A DNA stretch of 64,000 nt from Arthrobacter sp. PM3 (GTDB taxonomy: Bacteria > Actinomycetota > Actinomycetes > Actinomycetales > Micrococcaceae): assembly GCF_003352915.1 (NCBI RefSeq), contig NZ_CP022314.1:186001-250000 (forward strand), written 5' to 3'. Made by a program: the position numbers and the translations under genes. Under the pieces are notes generated by a model. That model was not told where the DNA came from. It saw nothing but the letters and a program-made list of their open reading frames with translations, and ran no database searches. The number at the start of each line of letters is the position of its first letter. Position 1 is the stretch's first letter. Shown piece after piece: positions 33,049-42,073 of the stretch.

Positions 33049-34485
33049 TCACGTCGAGGGGTGGAGTGCGGGCCGCCGCCCGGCCCAGGGGCTGGCGTCC
33101 TCCAGCTGGGCGGCCAGCCGGAAGAGGATTGCTTCGGCGCCGAAGTCCGCGAGGAAGGACATTCCGACCGGCAGCCCGGCCGAATCGGTGCCCAGCGGCA
33201 CGGACATGGCCGGGTTGCCCGTGATATTGGCGTACTCGCCGTCGAACATCAGGAAACGGCCAGCCTCGCGTTCCCCGCGAACGGGGTCCTCCGCCGTCCC
33301 GGTCAGCGTGCCCAGCGGCAGCGGCGGCCAGCCGACGGTCGGTGTCAGCCACAGGTCGTAGGACTGGAAGAAGCCGGCCACGCGGCGGCTGAACCGCTGC
33401 AGCTCCTCGACGCCCTGCAGGTAGGCGCCGGCGCTGACGGTCCGGCCGCGCCCGAACAGCACCTCGGTATACGGTTCCAGCTCGCCTGCTTCCGGCCCGC
33501 GGCCCGTCCGACGTGTCCAATAGCCCTCAATCCAGGCCGCCGCGGCGGCGTACACGGCCCGGATGGCCCGGTGCCCGGCCCGGTCCAGCGGTTCGGGGTG
33601 CGCTTCCACGACGTCGTGGCCCAGGCTGCCCAGCAGCTGGACGGTGGTTTCGAAGGCCCGCAGGTAGTCAGGATGGACCGTCTGGCCGCGGTTGGGGGTG
33701 GCCGTCGCGGCGATCCTGAGCCGCCCGGGCGGCGTCCGGGTCTCGGCTGTGTAGGGGCGCAGCTGCGGCGGTGCACGGTAGGGGTCCCCCGGGGCCGGGC
33801 CGGCGACGGCGTCCAGCAGCGCCGCGGCGTCGCGGACCGTGCGGGTCAGGGCGAATTCGGCGGCGAGGCCCCCGACGACGTCGCCGTATTCGGGGCCCAG
33901 CGGGACCCGGCCCCGGGTGGGTTTGAGGCCGATGAGTCCGCACCACGCCGCCGGATAGCGCAGCGAGCCGCCGAGGTCGTTGCCGTGGGCCATCGGGACG
34001 ATTCCGGCGGCGACGGCCGCGGCGGAGCCGCCGCTTGATCCGCTCGTGGACCGGGACAGGTCCCAGGGGTTGTGCGTGGCCCCGTAAAGCGCCGGTTCGC
34101 AGTGCGGGCTCAGGCCGAACTCACAGGTGTTGGTTTTGCCGATGACGGTCAGCCCGGCCCGGCGGAAGCGCAGTGCGAGGTCCTGGTCGTGGCGGGAGAC
34201 GTTTCCGGCGAGCCAGCGTGAGCCCTCGGAGAACGGCGTGCCGGCGATTTCCAGTGCGAGGTCTTTGACGAGGAACGGCACCCCGGGAAACGGGCTGTCA
34301 TCGGCCAGGGCAGCATCCTGGGCATTCGGGTCGGGGTCGAACTCGCTGATCACGGCATTGACGGCCGGGTTCAGTGCCCTGATCCGGTCCCGCGCCTCGC
34401 TGACGAGTTCGGCGGCCGCAACCTGGCCGGAGCGGACCAGTTCGGCCTGCTCCGTGGCATCCATCCAGCGGAGTTGTTCGTCCAC
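33049..34485 (-). CDS. amidase signature family enzyme
   Basis: A 478-residue hydrolase. The Ser-cisSer-Lys triad is visible: Lys in PFLVKDLAL (about residue 74), the cis-Ser in [16 protein letters not shown] (about 150-155) and the nucleophilic Ser in [16 protein letters not shown]. The last motif has Asn before Asp-Leu-Gly-Gly-Ser where many amidases show Asp-x-Gly-Gly-Ser. It hydrolyses a carboxamide; the substrate is unknown. GTG 34485 has GGAGGG 6 bases upstream. Upstream there is a tandem 14-bp repeat. Confidence 0.88.
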   Translation of the reverse strand: MDEQLRWMDATEQAELVRSGQVAAAELVSEARDRIRALNPAVNAVISEFDPDPNAQDAALADDSPFPGVPFLVKDLALEIAGTPFSEGSRWLAGNVSRHDQDLALRFRRAGLTVIGKTNTCEFGLSPHCEPALYGATHNPWDLSRSTSGSSGGSAAAVAAGIVPMAHGNDLGGSLRYPAAWCGLIGLKPTRGRVPLGPEYGDVVGGLAAEFALTRTVRDAAALLDAVAGPAPGDPYRAPPQLRPYTAETRTPPGRLRIAATATPNRGQTVHPDYLRAFETTVQLLGSLGHDVVEAHPEPLDRAGHRAIRAVYAAAAAWIEGYWTRRTGRGPEAGELEPYTEVLFGRGRTVSAGAYLQGVEELQRFSRRVAGFFQSYDLWLTPTVGWPPLPLGTLTGTAEDPVRGEREAGRFLMFDGEYANITGNPAMSVPLGTDSAGLPVGMSFLADFGAEAILFRLAAQLEDASPWAGRRPALHPST

Positions 34486-34833
34486 GGCACCCTCCCGGAG
34501 GGAAATGAAACGCGGGAACTGAAACGAGGGAATTTAAACGGGGGAAATGAAACGCGGGAACTGGAGAGCGGCAAGCATTGAAGGGAAACGCAGCACCGGA
34601 ACTGACGCGCGGAAGCCAGCCGTTATGGGCCCGTTGCGGCGGTCCTTGTGCGTGGAAATTCTACGTCCGGGCGCCGCGTCAGGACAGGGCAGCGACGCGC
34701 CAGCGCCTCCCCGACGCGCAAATATTCCTCCGCGGCTGGAATACCCCGCGCGCCAGGTCCGCTGCGCAGCCCGAAAGAATCCGCGCAGCGCAAAAGAATC
34801 CGCACCACACTGAAAGATCAGCGCCGCGTGAGC
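34486..34833. other. 348-bp stretch without a recognised gene
   Basis: It holds the 14-bp tandem repeat at 34500-34563 and, further on, AAAGAATCCGC twice (34774-34784 and 34793-34803). I see no ORF with recognisable content and no RNA motif. Confidence 0.6.
34500..34563. repeat. 14-bp direct tandem repeat (4.5 units) before the amidase gene
   Basis: Units begin at 34500, 34514, 34528, 34542 and 34556. The consensus is GGGAANTGAAACGN; units 1 and 4 are identical, unit 3 has TT for TG, and unit 5 is complete only for its first eight bases. The array ends 15 bases from the amidase start, so it lies in its leader or promoter. Confidence 0.85.
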
Positions 34834-36270
34834 TTAGCTGCGCGAAATCTCGATCATGTCCTCGCGCGGCACCACCTTGATGCGTTCCCGTTCGATCCCG
34901 TTGGCGGACTCCGCCGCGGACCACTCCGCGCCGAGGGCGAGCTCATGGGCATCGAGTTTGATCCAGCCTTCCCAAGTTGTGTACTGGATCCCCCGCTCGT
35001 GCAGCAGGTCGATGATGGCTTGCGGGTCCGGGTTTTGGGCCGGCGGCAACGTGAGCCGGTCCTCCAGCAGGAACCCGATGGTCTCCAGGGCGTCGCCCTT
35101 GGTGTGGCCGATCAGTCCGACCGGTCCGCGTTTGATCCAGCCCGTGGCGTAGATCCCCGGGACAGGATTTCCCTCGGCGTCCAGGACGCGGCCGCCCACG
35201 TTGGGCACGATGCCGCGGCGTGCGTCGTATTCCAGCTCGTCCAGCGGCGAACCGTGGTAGCCGATGGCACGGTAGACGGCCTGGACCGGGTAGTCCAGGA
35301 ACTCGCCGGTGCCCTTGACGTTGCCGGTGCCGTCCAGCTGCATGCGTTCAAACTTGATGCCGGTGACTTTGCCGGGGTGCGCGGCGTCGTCATGGACTTC
35401 GACGGGGCTGTGCAGGAAGTGCAGGTGCAGCCTGCGCGAGGACGGTTCCTCGGCCTCGGTGTGCTCCTCGACGAGCCAGTTGGTCAGGGTGTTGACCATG
35501 GTGCGGATCTGGTTGTTGCTGCGGATGGCCTCATCGGAGGCTTCGTCGAACTCGAAGTCCTCGGGGTACAGGACGATGTCCACGTCCTTGGCGTGGCTGA
35601 GTTCGCGCAGCTCAAGCGGGGTGAATTTCACCTGGGCCGGGCCGCGGCGGCCAAAGACATGGACGTCGGTGACCGGCGAATCCTTCAGTGCCCGGTAGAC
35701 GTTGTCCGGGATTTCGGTGACCAGGAGTTCGTCGGCGTGTTTGACCAGCATGCGGGCCACGTCGAGGGCCACGTTGCCGTTGCCGATCACCGCGATCTCC
35801 TTGGCCTCCAGCGGCCAGTCCCGCGGCACGTCGGGGTGGCCGTCGTACCAGGAAACAAAATCGGCGCCGCCGAAGGAGCCCTCGAGCCCGATCCCGGGGA
35901 TGTCCAGGTCGGCGTCCTTGATGGCCCCGGTGGAGAAGATGACGGCGTCGTAGAAGGCCCGGAAGTCGTGCAGCGTCAGGTCCCGGCCGTAGGTGACGTT
36001 GCCGAGGAAGCGGATGTCGCCGCGATCCAGGACTTTGTGCAGGGCATTGACGATTCCCTTGATCCGCGGGTGGTCCGGCGCCACCCCGTAGCGGATCAGG
36101 CCGTACGGCGCCGGATACGCCTCGAAGAGGTCGATGCTGACCTCGACGTCGCCGCCTTTGACCTCATTGGACTTCGTCAGGATGTCCGCGGCGTAGACGC
36201 CGGCCGGACCGGCGCCGACAATCGCGACACGCAGTGGACGAGTGGATGTGGATTCGGCCGAGTTGGACAC
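34834..36270 (-). CDS. fprA: ferredoxin-NADP reductase, FprA type (paralogue 1)
   Basis: A 478-residue adrenodoxin-reductase-like flavoprotein. FAD motif VGAGPAGVYAAD at residue 16, the PYGLIRYGVAPDHP segment, the NADP motif IGNGNVALDVARML near 165, the FGRRGPAQVKF strand and the GWIKRGPVGLIGHTKGDALET end. It moves electrons between NADPH and a ferredoxin. A very similar paralogue is at 56048-57526. GTG 36270 fits the AAGGG upstream. A TAGAAT -10 (36325-36330) lies about 55 bases upstream. Confidence 0.92.
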   Translation of the reverse strand: MSNSAESTSTRPLRVAIVGAGPAGVYAADILTKSNEVKGGDVEVSIDLFEAYPAPYGLIRYGVAPDHPRIKGIVNALHKVLDRGDIRFLGNVTYGRDLTLHDFRAFYDAVIFSTGAIKDADLDIPGIGLEGSFGGADFVSWYDGHPDVPRDWPLEAKEIAVIGNGNVALDVARMLVKHADELLVTEIPDNVYRALKDSPVTDVHVFGRRGPAQVKFTPLELRELSHAKDVDIVLYPEDFEFDEASDEAIRSNNQIRTMVNTLTNWLVEEHTEAEEPSSRRLHLHFLHSPVEVHDDAAHPGKVTGIKFERMQLDGTGNVKGTGEFLDYPVQAVYRAIGYHGSPLDELEYDARRGIVPNVGGRVLDAEGNPVPGIYATGWIKRGPVGLIGHTKGDALETIGFLLEDRLTLPPAQNPDPQAIIDLLHERGIQYTTWEGWIKLDAHELALGAEWSAAESANGIERERIKVVPREDMIEISRS

Positions 36271-36324
36271 CGGGAGCCCTTCTGAGTCTGAGGACAGCGC
36301 CAGTAGAACAGCGCACAGGCCCTT

Positions 36325-36330
36325 ATTCTA
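36325..36330 (-). promoter_or_regulatory. possible -10 of fprA paralogue 1
   Basis: TAGAAT on the minus strand, giving a leader of about 50 bases; no clear -35. Confidence 0.35.
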
Positions 36331-36385
36331 AATGTCGCAGCGCCGCTCGCGCTCCGGCGGGTAGGAATAGGCGAGGCCCGGGTGG

Positions 36386-36391
36386 TGTTAT
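36386..36391 (+). promoter_or_regulatory. possible -10 of rarD
   Basis: TGTTAT, 7 bases before GTG 36399; a weaker fit to the TANNNT pattern. Confidence 0.3.
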
Positions 36392-36398
36392 TGGTCTT

Positions 36399-37418
36399 GT
36401 GCCCAAACCCGAAGGATCCTTCTCCCCCGCCCCGCCGGCCACACCTCCAGCACCGGCGACCCGCCCGGCCTCCGTGCCGCCGGCCGGCCTAAAGCCGGTC
36501 GACAAGGACACGACGGCGGGAATCCTGTTCGGGATCGGCGCCTACGGGCTGTGGGGCCTTCTTCCCCTCTACTTCTTCGTGCTCCACCCGGCCGGCGCGG
36601 TCGAGATCGTGGCCAACCGGGTGGTCTGGTCCCTGGTGTTCTGCATCCTGCTGGTCACGGTCACGCGGTCCTGGCGGGTGCTGACCGACGCGTTCCGGAA
36701 CCGTGCGGTGATCGGCCCGCTGTCCATCGCTGCGGCCCTGATCGCGGTGAACTGGCTGACTTACACGTATGGCGTGACCACGGGCCAGGCCGTCGAGGCG
36801 GCCCTGGGTTACTTCATCAACCCGCTGGTCTCGGTACTGCTGGGCGTCTTCGTCCTAAAGGAGAAGCTGCGGCCGCTGCAGTGGGCCGCCGTCGGGATCG
36901 GCTTCATTGCGGTGGGCGTGCTGACGGTCTCCTACGGAAAGCTCCCGTGGATTGCCCTCACGCTGGCGTTCAGCTTCGGGCTGTACGGCTTCGTCAAGAA
37001 GCGGGTGGGCCCGCGGGCGGACGCGGTCACCAGCCTGTCGGTGGAAACGATCGTGCTGGCGCCGCTGGCGGCGGCCACCATGATTGTCCTCGCGGTCAGC
37101 GGGGCAGCGACGCTGACCACTAACGGTGCCGGACACTTCTGGCTGTTGGCGGCGTCGGGCGTCATCACCGCCGTTCCGCTGCTGTTCTTCGGGGCTTCCG
37201 CACGCCGGCTGCCGATGACCACAATCGGCCTGTTGCAGTATTTCGCGCCCGTCCTGCAGTTCATTGTGGCCCTGGTCGTGTTCCAGGAAACCATGACCCT
37301 GGACCGCTGGATCGGGTTCGGCGTCGTCTGGCTGGCACTGCTCGTGTTGACCCTGGATATGCTGCTGGCCGCCGGCAAGTCCTCCGCGACCCGGAAGCGG
37401 GCCCGCGCCACCGCCTGA
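36399..37418 (+). CDS. rarD: EamA-family transporter RarD
   Basis: A 339-residue protein. About 30 N-terminal Pro/Ala-rich residues precede ten membrane helices arranged as two EamA repeats. TTAGILFGIGAYGLWGLLPLYF, the EIVANRVVWSL segment and the LLQYFAPVLQFIVALVVFQE second repeat are the RarD hallmark. RarD members were first linked to chloramphenicol sensitivity; the substrate is unknown. GTG 36399 gives the normal length. It is transcribed divergently from fprA. Confidence 0.88.
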   Translation: MPKPEGSFSPAPPATPPAPATRPASVPPAGLKPVDKDTTAGILFGIGAYGLWGLLPLYFFVLHPAGAVEIVANRVVWSLVFCILLVTVTRSWRVLTDAFRNRAVIGPLSIAAALIAVNWLTYTYGVTTGQAVEAALGYFINPLVSVLLGVFVLKEKLRPLQWAAVGIGFIAVGVLTVSYGKLPWIALTLAFSFGLYGFVKKRVGPRADAVTSLSVETIVLAPLAAATMIVLAVSGAATLTTNGAGHFWLLAASGVITAVPLLFFGASARRLPMTTIGLLQYFAPVLQFIVALVVFQETMTLDRWIGFGVVWLALLVLTLDMLLAAGKSSATRKRARATA

Positions 37419-37505
37419 CGTGCCCGCCCGCCGACTGCGCCGGGGGGCTTCCGTGCGTTAGTGTCATCTTGAATGGACACGTTGCGGCGGAATTGAGGAT
37501 TGCTG

Positions 37506-37904
37506 GTGCCAGAAAAGGACCTTGGGGCCCCGGATTCGCAGGATATCTCGTCCCTGGGCTTCGACAGCAGCGGCATCCTGCGCCTGGAATGGGCCAGGGG
37601 TGTCGTGATCGATGCCCCCAACGCCCAAATGGCCATGGACCGGGTCAATGCCTTGTGCGGCGGCCGGCCCACGCCGCTGCTGATCGACATGGCCACCACA
37701 GAGTCCGTCAGCCGGGCCGCCCGGGCGGTGTTCGCCAAGCGCTGCGACGCCTCCGCCATCGCGCTGCTCGGTGCCTCCGCCGTTGACCGTGTCCTCGCCA
37801 ACTTCTTCCTCGGCGTCAATTCGGCGCCGGTTCCAACACGCTTTTTCACCGACAGCGACGAGGCGGTCAGATGGCTGACCGCCCAGGGCCATGACGGGGC
37901 CTGA
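37506..37904 (+). CDS. STAS/SpoIIAA-like domain protein (DUF7793-like)
   Basis: A 132-residue soluble protein. The pattern GILRLEWARGVVIDAPNAQMAMDRVN ... PLLIDMATTESVSRAARAVFAKR ... FFTDSDEAVRWL follows the strand-helix order of STAS/SpoIIAA-like modules (beta strand, helix, strand, helix), used in anti-sigma antagonists and phosphoryl-relay regulators. No clear phosphoserine motif is visible. GTG 37506 is used, since GAGG lies 8 bases upstream; TTG 37500 is too close to the ribosome site. Its end overlaps the GGDEF/EAL gene by 14 bases, so the two are coupled. Confidence 0.65.
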   Translation: MPEKDLGAPDSQDISSLGFDSSGILRLEWARGVVIDAPNAQMAMDRVNALCGGRPTPLLIDMATTESVSRAARAVFAKRCDASAIALLGASAVDRVLANFFLGVNSAPVPTRFFTDSDEAVRWLTAQGHDGA

Positions 37905-39423
37905 CGACAGCCGCCGCCTCGAGCAACTCGTGGACGGCATCGTCATCCTGTCCTCGGGCGATCTCTCCAACCGTCTGCAGGTCTCTCCGGCGCGCGACGG
38001 CATCGACGCCGTCACCACCGGCATCAACCTGCTCGCCGAGGAACTCCAAAGCATGTACGAAGACCTGGAAGTCCGGGTCGCCGAGCGGACCGCGCTTCTG
38101 GAGGACGCCAAGGCGGAACTCCGCCGCGTCATCAACACCGACGAACTGACCGGCCTGGCCAGCCGCTCACTCCTGCAGGAAAAAGCCGCCGAAGCCGTCG
38201 CCCGGGCCGGCGGGGACCGCCAGCCGGCCCTCATCCTGCTGGACCTCGATTCCTTCCAGCTCATCAATGACAGCCTCGGCCATGCCGCGGGGGACGCCGT
38301 CCTGCGGGAGGCGGCCCTCCGGCTGGGCGCCGCGGCCGGGCCCGGCCACCTGCTCGCCCGTCTCAGCGCCGATGAGTTCGCCGTTCTGGTACTGGACCAG
38401 GACACCGACACCGTGCTGCAGATTGCGTCCCGGCTCGGCGAGTCCCTGAAAGAGAAGATCGTAGCCGGCGGCGTCACGGTGGCCCTCACGGCCGGAACCG
38501 GCGTCCGGATCGGCGAACCGGGCCTCCGCAGCGAGGAGCTGATCCGCGATGCCAACATCGCCATGCACGAGGCGAAGAAACGCGGCCGGGACGCGCTCCT
38601 GGTGTTTTCCGCGGCCATGCACGAGGCCGCCAAGCAACGCGTCCACCTGGTCGCCGAGCTGCGGACGGCGCTGGCTACGGACGAGCTCGAGCTCGAATAC
38701 CAGCCCATCATGGATCTGCGCACCGGCACGATTGCCGGCGCGGAGGCCCTGATCCGCTGGCGCCACCCGGACCTGGGCCTGCTGGCGCCGGGCAGCTTCC
38801 TCGACGCCGCCGACGAAGCCGGACTCACGGTGGAAATCGGCCACTGGGTGCTCCGGAACGCCATCGCGCAGACCGGCCGCTGGCAAGCCGATCCTGGGCT
38901 CCCGGCAGGCTTCAGCACCCACATCAACCTCTCCCCGGCGGACCTGCACCACATCGAGCTGGCGCCCTTTGTCGAAAGCCTGCTGGCCCGCTACGGTGTC
39001 GACCCTTGCCACGTCTCGATTGAAATCACCGAGACCGCGGTCATGCGCAGCGGCCCGGAAGTGGCCGCCACCATGCAGTCGCTCAATGACCTCGGCGTCC
39101 GGATCGAGATCGACGACTTCGGGACCGGCTATTCGTCCATCAGCTACCTGCGCTCCCTGCCCGCCGCGCGCGCGAAAATCGACAAGTCGCTGCTGCAGGG
39201 CCTGACCACGGACCGCCAGCAGGAGAAGTTCGTCGCAGCCATCCTGCAGCTGATCCACTCTGCCGGGCTGGGCGCCGTCGCCGAGGGCATCGAGGACCGG
39301 GAGCAGGCGGACAGGCTGCGGCAGCTGGACTGCGAATTCGGCCAGGGGTACTTCTTCAGCCGGCCGCTGTCCGTCGCGGACATGACGGAACTGCTGGCTC
39401 ACAGCAACGGCGCCGCCGCATGA
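37891..39423 (+). CDS. HAMP-like GGDEF-EAL protein with degenerate GGDEF
   Basis: A 510-residue cytoplasmic protein. Residues 1-70 look like HAMP plus coiled coil (GDLSNRLQVSPARDGIDAV, then ERTALLEDAKAEL) without a membrane segment. The GGDEF domain (70-235) has LSADEFAVL in place of the catalytic GGDEF, so it is probably inactive or only binds GTP. The EAL domain (about 245-500) keeps AEALIRW, INLSP, EITETAVM, DDFGTGYSSISYL, KIDKSLL and AEGIE, so it should hydrolyse c-di-GMP. It overlaps the STAS-like gene upstream and the methyltransferase gene downstream (ATGA). Confidence 0.88.
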   Translation: MTGPDDSRRLEQLVDGIVILSSGDLSNRLQVSPARDGIDAVTTGINLLAEELQSMYEDLEVRVAERTALLEDAKAELRRVINTDELTGLASRSLLQEKAAEAVARAGGDRQPALILLDLDSFQLINDSLGHAAGDAVLREAALRLGAAAGPGHLLARLSADEFAVLVLDQDTDTVLQIASRLGESLKEKIVAGGVTVALTAGTGVRIGEPGLRSEELIRDANIAMHEAKKRGRDALLVFSAAMHEAAKQRVHLVAELRTALATDELELEYQPIMDLRTGTIAGAEALIRWRHPDLGLLAPGSFLDAADEAGLTVEIGHWVLRNAIAQTGRWQADPGLPAGFSTHINLSPADLHHIELAPFVESLLARYGVDPCHVSIEITETAVMRSGPEVAATMQSLNDLGVRIEIDDFGTGYSSISYLRSLPAARAKIDKSLLQGLTTDRQQEKFVAAILQLIHSAGLGAVAEGIEDREQADRLRQLDCEFGQGYFFSRPLSVADMTELLAHSNGAAA

Positions 39424-40991
39424 GCGCCGCCGGCCTGCGCGGGGCCGCCGACACAGTCCGGCTGGTGGCCCGGGTCGTGACGCTGTCGTTTCACCGCCCG
39501 CGGCACCCGGACCGGCGCTGGAATGACTTCTGGCGCGGCGTGTCGCGAGGGTCCCTGACCGAACCGATCATCTGGGACGCCCCCGGCACGGACGGCGCCG
39601 AGATCCGGCATCACCTGCAGAGCATGGCGGACCTCATGGACACCAGCCTTCCCGTGGTGGACCTTGGCTGCGGCCACGGCACCATGTCACGGCAGCTCAC
39701 CGAAATCTTCCCCACCGTGCTGGGCGTCGACATCTCACCGGAGGCCGTGGCCGCCGCAGAATCAGCCCACCCGCGGGTCCCCGGCCTTGCCTTCAAGAGC
39801 CTGGACGCCACCGACCCCGCGGCCGCGGCCAGGCTCGCCCGCGGCCTGGGCGACGCCAACGTGTTTGTCCGCGGCGTCTTCCACGTCCTGAGCCGGCGCC
39901 GGCAGGCACGCCTGGCGGAGTCGGTCGCCGCGCTCCTCGGCACCACGGGGCGGGTGTACCTAGTGGAAACGAACGTCGGCGGCGGCGCGCTGAACTATCT
40001 CCGGGGCCTCGGGGCCACCGGCAGCCACATCCCGGGACCGCTCCGCCAGGCCATCTCCGCCCTCCCGAAGCCGGGCCACTTCGGTGCCCGGCAACGCTCG
40101 CTGGCGTTCCCGGCGCGGCACTGGACGCTCATCGCGGAAGGTCCTGCCGTCCTGGAAACGGTGCCCATGGCGGCCGGCGGGTCGCCCGGGAGCATCCCCG
40201 CGTACTGGGCGGTCCTGGGCGTCCGGCCCCGAACGAATCGTCGGGCCGGGACGCTGGCTCGGAACACCGTGGACATCCCCACGGGGTTGTCCGAGAATCG
40301 GATTGTGCCCCCGACTGAGCCGTACGGGCTTTCCTTCGAAGGTGACCTCCTGCCGATGCGCTCCCTGCGCACTGCCTGGCTGCTATCCCTGTGTCTGGGC
40401 TTTACCGGCGCGGACCGGTTCTACCTGCGCAGGCCCGGCACCGGCGCCCTGAAACTGCTGACACTCGGCGGCGCCGGCATCTGGTGGCTCATTGACCTGT
40501 TCCGAATCACCAAAGAGTACGCTGCCGACGGCGCGTCCATGCCGTTGGCCGGGACCAACACCCTGCGCCGCGGCCTGCGCCTGGCCTCGACCGTCCTGAC
40601 CGTCGTCCTCGTAGGTACGGTGATCTGCGTCAGCGCGGCTCCCGTCACCGGCACTGTCACCGCCACCGTCACCGCCGTCAACGCAGTGCTGAACCCGGGC
40701 CCACCACCGCCGGTGAAGGAATGGGTCACCGTCGCGGAGGCTTCCGCGACGAATCCCTCCGGGCCGGTCCTGACCCTCACTGGCAAGCTCCACATCGAGT
40801 ACACCTTTACCGGGCCGGCCGTCGCCTACCTCCAACCCGCGAAAGGACCGGCGCTCACCGTGCTGTCCCTGGTCAAAGCCAGCGCCGGGGCGATCGGCGT
40901 CGCGCTCGACCCGGGGACCTACACACTGATCGTCAGCACTACCGGCACGCTCTGGCATCTCACGGCCGAGGAGTACCGCCTCCCCGGATAG
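39420..40991 (+). CDS. methyltransferase-TM2-ectodomain fusion protein
   Basis: A 523-residue multidomain protein. Residues 1-270 are a class I SAM methyltransferase: motif I VVDLGCGHGTMSRQL (about 80-94) and VLGVDISPEAV (about 100). A 40-residue linker leads to a TM2 domain (313-363: LRTAWLLSLCLGFTGADRFYL and GALKLLTLGGAGIWWLIDLF), a third helix (387-408) and about 115 extracytoplasmic residues rich in beta strands. The start overlaps the GGDEF/EAL stop (ATGA). I know no protein with this order. The substrate is unknown; lipids or quinones are plausible for a membrane-tethered enzyme. Confidence 0.75.
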   Translation: MSAAGLRGAADTVRLVARVVTLSFHRPRHPDRRWNDFWRGVSRGSLTEPIIWDAPGTDGAEIRHHLQSMADLMDTSLPVVDLGCGHGTMSRQLTEIFPTVLGVDISPEAVAAAESAHPRVPGLAFKSLDATDPAAAARLARGLGDANVFVRGVFHVLSRRRQARLAESVAALLGTTGRVYLVETNVGGGALNYLRGLGATGSHIPGPLRQAISALPKPGHFGARQRSLAFPARHWTLIAEGPAVLETVPMAAGGSPGSIPAYWAVLGVRPRTNRRAGTLARNTVDIPTGLSENRIVPPTEPYGLSFEGDLLPMRSLRTAWLLSLCLGFTGADRFYLRRPGTGALKLLTLGGAGIWWLIDLFRITKEYAADGASMPLAGTNTLRRGLRLASTVLTVVLVGTVICVSAAPVTGTVTATVTAVNAVLNPGPPPPVKEWVTVAEASATNPSGPVLTLTGKLHIEYTFTGPAVAYLQPAKGPALTVLSLVKASAGAIGVALDPGTYTLIVSTTGTLWHLTAEEYRLPG

Positions 40992-41010
40992 CGGGGGGCG
41001 GCGGCGCCGC

Positions 41011-41883
41011 CTAGACCTCGGGCATCGTGTCCACCCGCTGGTAGTCACGCGGGACCACCACCATCGGCACCGGGAGGGCCCGCAGCACCTTATTGGCCGT
41101 GCTGCCGATGAACAGCTTGTACTTCTCCGCCAGGCGCGAGGAGCCCACGATCAGGACCTCGCCGTCGTCCCACTCCAGGTCATCAATCGCTTCCTCGATG
41201 GTGCGGCCGTGGGCCACCTCCACACTGACCTGGTGGCCTTCCGGCAAGCGGTGCGCGGCGGCGGCGAGGACCGTATTGGCGTGGATATGGGCGGCATTGA
41301 CGTTTTCGCCGCCGTCGCCCTCGGCGTCCAGCTCCACGAGGGACACCAGGCGCAGTGGAACACCGCGGCGCTCGGCAGATTCAATCGCGACGTCAATGGC
41401 CGCCTCCGCGCCGGGGCGCTGGCCCACAGCGAGGGTCAGGCGCGAGACCGCCTCGGTCCGGCGGTAGCCGCGCGGCGCCAGTGCCACCGGGACAGGTGCG
41501 GCGTGCAGGAGGGCGTTGGCCACGCTGCCCACGGTGTGCCGTTTGAAGAGGCCGCTGCTCGCGGCGCCGACCACGATCAGGCCGGCCCGGTACTCGATTG
41601 CCGCATCGATGAGGCCCGCCGCGAAGGAGTCCGCCTGGCGGACATGGAACTGTGCCTCCAGGCCTTCCGGCACCAGCGCCATCCCCTGGCTCTCGGCCGA
41701 GTGGATCTGCTGCTCCGCGGCGCTGGCCCGGCTTCCCTCCGGATTTGTGGCCCCGTAAGGCGTGTGCCGGTCCACCACAAAAACTAGGTCGAGATGCGCT
41801 CCCTGGGCCCGGGCCATGGCTGACGCCAGGGCAACGGCATCCGCGCCGCGCTCGGTGGGTGTGTAGCCGACTACGTATCGCAT
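41011..41883 (-). CDS. universal stress protein, tandem UspA domains
   Basis: A 290-residue cytoplasmic protein with two UspA domains. The first (1-145) has RYVVGYTPTERGADAVALA and ends IVVGAASSGLFKRHTVGSVANALLHAAPVPVALAP. The second (150-285) has LTLAVGQRPGAEAAIDVA and ends LIVGSSRLAEKYKLFIGSTANKVLRALPVPMVVVP. Both end in the G-x2-9-GS ATP-binding pattern in part. It should help survival in stationary or stress conditions. ATG 41883 has AAGGGG 7 bases upstream; the longer frame is antisense to the lipoprotein gene. Confidence 0.9.
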   Translation of the reverse strand: MRYVVGYTPTERGADAVALASAMARAQGAHLDLVFVVDRHTPYGATNPEGSRASAAEQQIHSAESQGMALVPEGLEAQFHVRQADSFAAGLIDAAIEYRAGLIVVGAASSGLFKRHTVGSVANALLHAAPVPVALAPRGYRRTEAVSRLTLAVGQRPGAEAAIDVAIESAERRGVPLRLVSLVELDAEGDGGENVNAAHIHANTVLAAAAHRLPEGHQVSVEVAHGRTIEEAIDDLEWDDGEVLIVGSSRLAEKYKLFIGSTANKVLRALPVPMVVVPRDYQRVDTMPEV

Positions 41884-42073
41884 GAATGAACCCCTTATGG
41901 GTCTGTGGCAGATGCCAGCTGCGCCCCGGGGGTTCCGGGCGTCGTCGGCCGGTCTGCGTGCCTGCAGTGGTAGGAACGACTCTAGTCCAGCGGCCCCGGA
42001 AAAGGTGGTGACTAATGGCCCTGAGCTGCAGAATCTTCCGCGCCTACGCTGGGATGGTCGAGGGGAGGCGGCC

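Noticed and set aside
34564..34833. Possible small gene or RNA between amidase and fprA
   Set aside because: No frame with Shine-Dalgarno, family pattern or conserved structure; repeats only.
41887..41899. ACCC-N5-GGGT next to the universal stress gene start as a DosR-like site
   Set aside because: It overlaps the Shine-Dalgarno AAGGGG, and does not match the 20-bp DosR consensus.
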